DNA from: an uncultured Novosphingobium sp.
GTDB taxonomy: Bacteria; Pseudomonadota; Alphaproteobacteria; Sphingomonadales; Sphingomonadaceae
Length of the DNA: 20,556 nt
Direction of reading: 5' to 3'
NCBI GenBank assembly: GCA_946886365.1
Contig: CAMPIM010000067.1
Coordinates: 1-20,556 of the forward strand
Shown: positions 14,734-20,556 of the stretch, piece by piece
Numbering within the stretch: the first letter of the stretch is position 1
Layout: the number at the start of each line of letters is the position of its first letter
Program-made: the position numbers and the translations under genes
The notes under the pieces: generated by a model
The model's input: only the letters and a program-made list of their open reading frames with translations
Told to the model about the DNA's origin: nothing
Databases searched by the model: none

Positions 14734-15987
14734 ATGAATCGACTGAGCATTTCCCAGATCACGGCGTCGCTCGCCATGCTGTTTTTGGCTACCGGAACCT
14801 CATTGTTGATTGGCGCGGCGCTCTCAGCCATCGCTCTTCCTGTGCTCGCGGGCATCGCCGTCCTGATCATCGCCGCGCAAGCGCCCACGTCCCGCCCTGC
14901 CGAGCTTGCCTCAATCGAACCTGTCACCGACATAGTCGAACATCCCGACTTCGCGGACATGATGGAGGCGATTGCGGACCCTCTGATGCTGATCGAGCGC
15001 GGACGGATCATCCGGGCCAACCGGGCGGCGCAACGCTTGCTCGGCGCCCATATCGAGGGCGAGGATGCCCGCATCGCCATCCGCCATCCCGCCGCCGCCG
15101 AACGGCTCGCCAGCCTTGCGCCGATGAGCGAGGCGGTGATGCTGGAGCTGGTGGGTCTCGGCACACGCGATCAACGCTGGCAGATGCGCATTGCACCGGT
15201 CGGCGATGATGACGCAGTGCGTCGGCTGGTGCATCTTGCCGACCATAGCGGCGCCCATGCCGCCGAAAAGATGCGCGTCGATTTCGTGGCCAACGCCAGT
15301 CACGAGCTTCGCACGCCGCTCGCGGGAATTTTGGGCTTCATCGAAACGCTGGGTGATCCGGACCTTGGCCGCGACAATGATACGCGGCAACGCTTCCTCA
15401 AGATCATGGACGGTGAGGCGCGCCGGATGCAGCGGCTGATCGACGATCTCATTTCCCTGTCCCGTATAGAGGCGGAAAAATATCGCGTCCCTGACAGCCC
15501 CGTCGATCTTGGCGCCTTGGCTGCCGAGGTGGTGGGCGTTTTCCGGGCGAGCCATGGCGACCGGGGCCGGGAAGTGGAATTGGACGTTACGCCCGGCCTG
15601 TCGGAAGTCGCGGGAGACAGGCCGCAATTGTCACAGCTGCTTCACAACCTGATCGGCAACTCGGTGAAATATGGAAAGGCCGGAACACCGATTCGCGTGA
15701 GCCTGACCGAAGGTCCGGGCGGAATGACCCGCCTCACCGTCGCTGACGAAGGCGAAGGGATCGGCCCGGATCACCTGCCCCGCCTGACCGAACGCTTCTA
15801 CCGCGTCGATTCCGGGCGCAGCCGGGCTGTGGGCGGCACCGGCCTTGGCCTCGCCATCGTGAAGCATATCGTGGAGCGGCACCGTGGTCGGCTCGACATT
15901 GTAAGCGCGCCGGGAAAGGGGACCACGATCACGGTTCTCCTGCCGCCGATGCCCGCTGAAGAGAGGCTGTCAGTGTCCAAACATTGA
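14734..15987 (+). CDS. phoR: Phosphate regulon sensor histidine kinase
   Basis: Membrane histidine kinase of 417 residues that phosphorylates PhoB when phosphate is low, under control of the Pst transporter and PhoU (family knowledge). Two hydrophobic stretches at about 8-49 form the membrane hairpin. A PAS-like region is near 70-170. The phosphoacceptor is H190 in FVANASHELRTPL, the N box is LLHNLIGNSVKY (303-313), and the ATP-lid glycines are DEGEGIG (338-344) and GGTGLGL (367-373). There is no periplasmic sensor domain, as in other PhoR. It precedes pstSCAB by 145 bases; the PhoB regulator gene is not in the window. No PHO box or ribosome-binding site is seen upstream of the ATG, which diverges from the Tat-protein gene. 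Confidence 0.92.
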   Translation: MNRLSISQITASLAMLFLATGTSLLIGAALSAIALPVLAGIAVLIIAAQAPTSRPAELASIEPVTDIVEHPDFADMMEAIADPLMLIERGRIIRANRAAQRLLGAHIEGEDARIAIRHPAAAERLASLAPMSEAVMLELVGLGTRDQRWQMRIAPVGDDDAVRRLVHLADHSGAHAAEKMRVDFVANASHELRTPLAGILGFIETLGDPDLGRDNDTRQRFLKIMDGEARRMQRLIDDLISLSRIEAEKYRVPDSPVDLGALAAEVVGVFRASHGDRGREVELDVTPGLSEVAGDRPQLSQLLHNLIGNSVKYGKAGTPIRVSLTEGPGGMTRLTVADEGEGIGPDHLPRLTERFYRVDSGRSRAVGGTGLGLAIVKHIVERHRGRLDIVSAPGKGTTITVLLPPMPAEERLSVSKH

Positions 15988-16022
15988 ATAAATTCTGCTC
16001 ATCTTTTGAGCTTCCGGCCGCG

Positions 16023-16062
16023 ATGTCATAAAAGTGCAACTGGACTGTCACAAAGGCGCGAC
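16023..16062 (+). promoter_or_regulatory. PHO box (PhoB binding site) upstream of pstS
   Basis: Direct repeats related to CTGTCAT occur with 11-base periodicity and four-base spacers: ATGTCAT (16023), a degenerate GTGCAAC (16034), CTGTCAC (16045) and GCGCGAC (16056). Spacers AAAA and AAAG follow the two good units. The layout matches PhoB operators, in which successive 11-base units are bound by PhoB dimers. It ends about 70 bases before the pstS start, in the expected place for an activated promoter. Confidence 0.78.
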
Positions 16063-16132
16063 CTACCGCGGCTACTGCGCGCCAAGGGGGGCAGCGATTG
16101 CGAATCGCGGCCTTTGATAAAGGAGACTATCC

Positions 16133-17188
16133 GTGAAGCATTTCGCTCTGATGGCTGCTACCGCAGCGGCCGCTCTTACTCTTGTCGGTTGCGGCGACCA
16201 ATCGGGCGGCAGCGCCGGTGGGACGCGTGACCAAATCCGCGCGGTCGGTTCCTCGACCGTTTATCCCTTCGCGACGGCGGTCGCCGAAATGTTCGTCCAG
16301 GGCAATCCCGGCATGAAGTCGCCGATCATCGAATCGACCGGCACCGGCGGCGGCATGAAGCTGTTCTGCGCGGGCGTCGGCGCACAGCATCCCGACATCG
16401 CAAACGCCTCGCGCCGCATGAAGAAAGCCGAGTTCGAGGATTGCCAGAAGAACGGCGTCAAGGACATCATCGAAGTCCAGGTGGGCGTCGATGGCCTCGC
16501 CTTCGCCGAGTCAAAGGACGGCCCGGGTTTCAAGCTGACCCCGAAGATCGTCTATGAAGCGCTCGCCGCCAATCCTTATGGCAAGGGTCCGAACAAGGCG
16601 GAAACCTGGAAGGACGTTGACCCGAGCCTGCCCGCCACCGCGATCAGCGTATTCGGCCCGCCCTCGACCAGCGGCACCCGCGATTCGCTTGCCGAACTGA
16701 TCCTGACCAAGGGCTGCGAAACCGATCCGGCCATGAAGGCGCTCAAAGAAAAGAGCGAGGACGAGTTCAAGGCAACCTGCACCCGCATCCGCGAAGACGG
16801 CAAATATGTGGATTCGGGCGAAAACGACAATCTGATCGTTCAAAAGCTCGCCGCGAACCCCAATGCTCTCGGCGTGTTCGGCTTCAGCTATCTTGAGGAA
16901 AACAAAGACAAGCTGAAGGACGTGTCGATCAACGGCGTCGAAGCGACCTATGAAACAGTGTCGACCGGCAAATATCCGGGCGCTCGCCCCCTCTTCATCT
17001 ATGTGAAGAAGGCGCACATGACCGCGATCCCGGGTCTTCAGGCCTATCTCAACACCTTCGCCGCCAACTGGGCGCCCGACGGCGCGCTGACAAAGCGCGG
17101 CATGGTTGCCGCACCGGAAGACGTGCGCAAGGCGAGTGCCGAGACGATCAAGTCGCTGACTGTTCTCGACGGTTCGCAGCTCAAGTAA
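16133..17188 (+). CDS. pstS: Phosphate ABC transporter substrate-binding lipoprotein
   Basis: Periplasmic phosphate receptor of 351 residues feeding PstCA (family knowledge). The N-terminus is a lipoprotein signal: a hydrophobic stretch, then LVGC with C20 as the lipidated cysteine, so the protein is membrane-anchored rather than free as in E. coli. Phosphate-binding loops are visible at GSSTVYPF (39-46), TGTGGG (69-74) and TSGTRDS (179-185). The start is GTG at 16133, supported by an AAGGAGA site eight bases upstream; no nearby ATG in frame has such support. It follows a PHO box and heads the pst genes; pstC starts 9 bases after its stop. Confidence 0.95.
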   Translation: MKHFALMAATAAAALTLVGCGDQSGGSAGGTRDQIRAVGSSTVYPFATAVAEMFVQGNPGMKSPIIESTGTGGGMKLFCAGVGAQHPDIANASRRMKKAEFEDCQKNGVKDIIEVQVGVDGLAFAESKDGPGFKLTPKIVYEALAANPYGKGPNKAETWKDVDPSLPATAISVFGPPSTSGTRDSLAELILTKGCETDPAMKALKEKSEDEFKATCTRIREDGKYVDSGENDNLIVQKLAANPNALGVFGFSYLEENKDKLKDVSINGVEATYETVSTGKYPGARPLFIYVKKAHMTAIPGLQAYLNTFAANWAPDGALTKRGMVAAPEDVRKASAETIKSLTVLDGSQLK

Positions 17189-17197
17189 GCGGAAAAT

Positions 17198-18592
17198 ATG
17201 ACAGGTCCTGCAATCTTCCTGCTGCTGGCAGGCCTGGGCGCCATCGCCTGGGTCAGTGCCCGGACGCGCGCGCTGCGGCTGCAAACCGCCGCACGCGCTT
17301 CGGGCCGCCGCGACGCCGTGCATAGCCTTCCTGGCTATCATGGCTGGTATGTCGCGCTCTGGACGCTCATCCCGGCGGCGATCTTTCTCGCCGTCTGGGC
17401 GAACGTCGCCCCTGGGCTCGTCACTCAGCAAGTGTTGAGCAGCCCGGCCGCGCACAGCCTGCCAGCAGATGATTTCTCGCGCTCGGCCATATTGGGCGAA
17501 GCGCGAGCGATCGCCAGCGGTTCGCAATCGGGAGCGTTCAACCCACTCTCGCAGGGCCTTGTCCAACCCTATAAGGACGCCATCGGCAAATATGGCATCG
17601 CGGGCGCAGCGCTCGCACTGGTGCTGGCCTTTGCCGGGGGCGCCTATGCCTTCACTCGCGTGCGGCCTGATTTCCGGGCGCGCACGCGGGTCGAAAGGCT
17701 CGTGATGGCGGTGTTGCTTGTCGCATCGCTCCTCGCGATCGTTACCACATTGGGCATCGTCGTGTCGCTGCTGTGGCAGAGCCTTCGCTTCTTCTCGATG
17801 GTGAACCCGTTCGATTTCCTCTTTGGCACCAAATGGAGCCCGCAATCGGCGGCGCTCGGTTACGGCAATGATGACGCGTTCGGCGCTGTCCCGCTATTCT
17901 GGGGCACGATCTTCATCGGCGCGATCATCGCGATGGTCGTCGCCATCCCGCTTGGCCTGATGAGCGCCATTTATCTGACCCAATATGCCAGCCCCACCGT
18001 GCGCAAGTGGATGAAGCCCATCCTTGAGGTGCTCGCAGGCGTGCCCACCGTCGTCTACGGCTATTTCGCCGCGTTGACAGTGGCCCCCGCATTGCGCGAC
18101 CTCGCCGTGGCGATCGGCATCCAGGGCGCCTCTTCGGAAAGCGCCTTGGCCGCTGGTCTGGTCATGGGCGTGATGATCATACCCTTCGTATCCTCCATGG
18201 CGGACGATAGCATCGCAGCCGTGCCGCAATCCATGCGCGACGGCAGCCTCGCCATGGGCGCAACCACCAGCGAAACAATCCGCCGCGTGCTGATCCCCGC
18301 CGCCCTTCCCGGCGTCGTCGGCGGCGTGCTGCTGGCCGTCAGCCGCGCGATCGGCGAGACGATGATCGTGGTGATGGCAGCCGGTCTGGCGGCAAACCTC
18401 ACCTTAAATCCCTTCGCCAGCGTCACGACTGTAACGACGCAGATCGTCCAGCTTCTGACCGGCGACCAGGAATTCGACAGCGCAAAGACGCTGGCCGCCT
18501 TCGCCCTCGGCCTCGTCCTCTTCGTGGTGACGCTGCTGCTCAACATCGTGGCCCTGCGGGTCGTGAAGAAATATCGCGAGGCTTACGAATAA
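17198..18592 (+). CDS. pstC: Phosphate ABC transporter permease PstC, long form
   Basis: Inner-membrane permease of 464 residues, about 145 longer than E. coli PstC. The extra N-terminal part (about 1-160) holds three hydrophobic segments near 4-20, 50-70 and 133-152 with a periplasm-sized loop between the last two. It fits the PstC N-terminal domain found in many alphaproteobacteria. The usual core follows, with membrane segments from about 168 on. The ATPase-contacting EAA loop at 348-372 reads DGSLAMGA...LIPAALPG. The ATG at 17198 has only a weak GCGGAA upstream, so it is probably read by coupling from pstS. Its stop TAA overlaps the pstA start by one base. Confidence 0.95.
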   Translation: MTGPAIFLLLAGLGAIAWVSARTRALRLQTAARASGRRDAVHSLPGYHGWYVALWTLIPAAIFLAVWANVAPGLVTQQVLSSPAAHSLPADDFSRSAILGEARAIASGSQSGAFNPLSQGLVQPYKDAIGKYGIAGAALALVLAFAGGAYAFTRVRPDFRARTRVERLVMAVLLVASLLAIVTTLGIVVSLLWQSLRFFSMVNPFDFLFGTKWSPQSAALGYGNDDAFGAVPLFWGTIFIGAIIAMVVAIPLGLMSAIYLTQYASPTVRKWMKPILEVLAGVPTVVYGYFAALTVAPALRDLAVAIGIQGASSESALAAGLVMGVMIIPFVSSMADDSIAAVPQSMRDGSLAMGATTSETIRRVLIPAALPGVVGGVLLAVSRAIGETMIVVMAAGLAANLTLNPFASVTTVTTQIVQLLTGDQEFDSAKTLAAFALGLVLFVVTLLLNIVALRVVKKYREAYE

Positions 18593-19836
18593 TGGCACCC
18601 GAACGCCTCCCCACCGACTGGAAGTCGGACGCGATGCGCAAGCGGATCGCCCGGCGCTATGCATCCGAACGCCGCTTCAAGGCTGCTGGCCTGCTCGCCG
18701 TGGCACTGTCGGCCGCCTTTCTTGCCTTCCTGCTCTTCAACATGATGGGCAATGGCCTGCGCGGTTTCACGCGGACGGAAATAGCGGTGAAGATCGACTT
18801 CCCCGCGTCGCCGCTGCTGCTCGATCCGAATGCGATTACCGATCAGTCGCTCGCCAACGCGAACCTGCCGATGGTGACGGGCGACGTCGTGAAAAAGGCG
18901 CTGGGCGCGGATGCCGAGGAATGGGTGTCGCCCACGGCCTGGGTCGTTCTGCGTGACGCTATCAAGGCCGATCCCGACATCCTGAGCCGCACCGAGACCA
19001 TCAAACTGCCCGCATCGACCACCATCGATCTAGCGGCCAAGAGCGAGGGTTCGCCCGAGGCCGAAGCGGCTGTGGAGCGCCTGAACAAGGCAGGCCTGCT
19101 CACGACCGGTTTCAATATGAGCTTCCTGTCCGCCAGTGACGGCACCGACCCGACACAGGTCGGCATCTGGGGCGCATTCAAGGGATCGCTGCTGACGATG
19201 CTGGTGACGCTGGTGCTCAGCTTCCCGATCGGCGTCGCCACCGCCGTCTATCTGGAGGAATATGCGCGCAAGAACTGGCTGACCGACATCATTGAAGTGT
19301 CTATCAACAATCTCGCCGCTGTTCCCTCGATCATCTTCGGCCTGCTCGGCCTGTCGATCTTCTTGAACTTCCTGCACCTGCCGCGCTCCGCCGCGCTGGT
19401 CGGCGGCATGACGCTGGCGCTCATGACCATGCCAGTCATCGTCATCGCCGGGCGCAACGCCATCAAGTCGGTCCCGCCCAGCATCCGCGACGCAGCGCTC
19501 GGCATCGGCGCTTCGCCTGTCCAAGTGGTATTCCACCACGTCCTGCCGCTCGCCCTGCCCGGCATCCTCACCGGCACGATCATCGGCATGGCCCGCGCGC
19601 TCGGCGAAACGGCGCCGCTGCTGATGATCGGCATGCGCGCCTTCATCGCCACGCCGCCGGGCGGGATCACCGATCCAGCGACCGTCCTGCCGGTGCAGAT
19701 CTTCCTGTGGTCCGACGAAGTCTCCAAGGGATTTGTCGAAAAGACCTCCGCCGCCATCATCGTCCTGCTGGTCTTCCTGCTCGCGATGAACGGCCTCGCC
19801 ATCTACCTGCGCAACAAGTTCGAAAAACGGTGGTAA
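18592..19836 (+). CDS. pstA: Phosphate ABC transporter permease PstA, long form
   Basis: Second membrane subunit of the Pst importer, 414 residues, again longer than the E. coli protein. One membrane helix at about 30-50 is followed by a periplasmic-type domain of about 140 residues (60-195), consistent with the DUF3333 N-terminal region of proteobacterial PstA. The transport core occupies about 196-410, with the EAA loop [21 protein letters not shown] at 300-320. The start ATG is nested in the pstC stop (TAATG). pstB begins two bases after the stop. No key segment is missing. Confidence 0.95.
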   Translation: MAPERLPTDWKSDAMRKRIARRYASERRFKAAGLLAVALSAAFLAFLLFNMMGNGLRGFTRTEIAVKIDFPASPLLLDPNAITDQSLANANLPMVTGDVVKKALGADAEEWVSPTAWVVLRDAIKADPDILSRTETIKLPASTTIDLAAKSEGSPEAEAAVERLNKAGLLTTGFNMSFLSASDGTDPTQVGIWGAFKGSLLTMLVTLVLSFPIGVATAVYLEEYARKNWLTDIIEVSINNLAAVPSIIFGLLGLSIFLNFLHLPRSAALVGGMTLALMTMPVIVIAGRNAIKSVPPSIRDAALGIGASPVQVVFHHVLPLALPGILTGTIIGMARALGETAPLLMIGMRAFIATPPGGITDPATVLPVQIFLWSDEVSKGFVEKTSAAIIVLLVFLLAMNGLAIYLRNKFEKRW

Positions 19837-19838
19837 CA

Positions 19839-20556
19839 ATGATGCACGAACCGCAAACACTGGTGCCCGCCACCCAAGTCAAGATGACCGCGCGCGACGT
19901 GAAGGTCTTCTATGGCGAAAAGCAGGCGATAAAGGGCGTCTCCATCGACGTCGACATGGATAATGTCACTGCCTTCATCGGCCCGTCGGGCTGCGGCAAG
20001 TCGACCTTCCTGCGGACCCTCAACCGCATGAACGACACCGTAGCTTCGGCCCGGGTCGAAGGCGCGATCACCCTGGACGGCGAGGATATCTACGCCCCCT
20101 CGATGGACGTGGTGCAACTGCGCGCCCGCGTGGGCATGGTGTTCCAGAAGCCCAACCCCTTTCCTAAGTCGATCTACGAAAATATCGCCTACGGCCCGCG
20201 CATCCACGGCCTGGCCCATGCTAAAGCGGATCTTGACGTCATCGTCGAAAAATCGCTCCGCCGCGCGGGCCTGTGGGAAGAGGTGAAGGACCGCCTGCAC
20301 GACAGCGGAACCGCGCTTTCGGGCGGCCAGCAGCAGCGCCTCTGCATCGGCCGCGCCATCGCGGTGGAACCGGAAGTCATCCTGATGGACGAGCCCTGCT
20401 CGGCACTCGACCCGATCGCGACTGCGAAGATCGAGGAGCTGATCCACGAGCTGCGCGGTCGTTACGCTATCGTCATCGTCACCCACAATATGCAGCAGGC
20501 CGCCCGCGTGTCGCAGCGCACCGCCTTCTTCCACCTGGGCGAACTGGTCGAATATG
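19839..20556 (+). CDS. pstB: Phosphate ABC transporter ATPase PstB, 3' end cut by window
   Basis: ATP-binding subunit driving phosphate import; 239 residues are visible and roughly 20 more are expected beyond the right edge. Walker A is GPSGCGKST at 48-56. The Q loop is in [10 protein letters not shown], the ABC signature is LSGGQQQR, Walker B is VILMDEP, and the switch histidine is in [10 protein letters not shown]. The PstB-specific LNRMND and NPFPKSI stretches support phosphate specificity. The ATG at 19839 is directly followed by a second ATG. No clear ribosome-binding site precedes it, which fits coupling to pstA across a two-base gap. The next genes are expected to be phoU and phoB but are not visible. 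Confidence 0.95.
   Translation, partial: MMHEPQTLVPATQVKMTARDVKVFYGEKQAIKGVSIDVDMDNVTAFIGPSGCGKSTFLRTLNRMNDTVASARVEGAITLDGEDIYAPSMDVVQLRARVGMVFQKPNPFPKSIYENIAYGPRIHGLAHAKADLDVIVEKSLRRAGLWEEVKDRLHDSGTALSGGQQQRLCIGRAIAVEPEVILMDEPCSALDPIATAKIEELIHELRGRYAIVIVTHNMQQAARVSQRTAFFHLGELVEY

Noticed and set aside
15996..16010. GCTCA/TGAGC hairpin after phoR as a terminator
   Set aside because: A five-base stem, low GC and no following T run; it cannot be supported as a terminator.
16511..17845. Long minus-strand open frame opposite pstS and pstC
   Set aside because: It lies fully across two clearly recognised plus-strand genes, has no family resemblance and a His/Arg/Gly-rich composition typical of antisense frames in GC-rich DNA.

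Overview
The window reads as the chromosome of a sphingomonad (alphaproteobacterium, Sphingobium/Sphingomonas type). GC-rich codon use, an HPr-rel-A type cassette, a NepR-like anti-sigma protein, 'long' PstC/PstA permeases with extra N-terminal regions, and a phoR-pstSCAB order all fit that group. The genus is inference from gene content, because no rRNA or marker gene is present. Gene packing is tight: no gene-free stretch exceeds about 150 bases. I see no tRNA, rRNA, CRISPR array, insertion sequence or phage gene.

Left part (1-5500, all minus strand): exonuclease III (xth, cut by the window edge), an ErpA/IscA-type iron-sulfur carrier, a secreted M23 peptidase with its own terminator, and a tightly overlapped series glnE - peroxiredoxin - DUF455 ferritin-like protein. 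The last gene of that series appears to begin at a TTG codon inside the stop of the peroxiredoxin gene.

Middle (5500-12000): a small NepR-family anti-sigma protein diverges from glnE. It is followed by a proline-rich exported orphan, a YpfJ-type zinc metallopeptidase (minus), a patatin-like hydrolase translationally coupled to 3-hydroxybutyrate dehydrogenase, an outer-membrane barrel protein with a clear terminator, a secreted M20D amidohydrolase and a GNAT acetyltransferase. Two intergenic sequences here resemble sigma-EcfG promoters, which would fit the NepR-like gene.

HPr-rel-A region (11966-14635, minus strand): a Tat-exported small protein of unknown function, then a PqqD-like peptide chaperone, an HprK-related kinase and a nucleotidyltransferase. 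The last three are joined by two ATGA overlaps. The trio resembles the tailoring half of kinase-type lasso-peptide clusters without a cyclase or leader peptidase. It is the best candidate in the window for a poorly described system, and the Tat protein is a plausible partner or substrate.

Right part (14734-20556, plus strand): the phosphate-starvation module, with sensor kinase phoR, then pstS, pstC, pstA and pstB (cut by the window edge). A PHO box with 11-base periodicity sits between phoR and pstS, so the transporter genes probably have their own PhoB-activated promoter while phoR is read separately from upstream.
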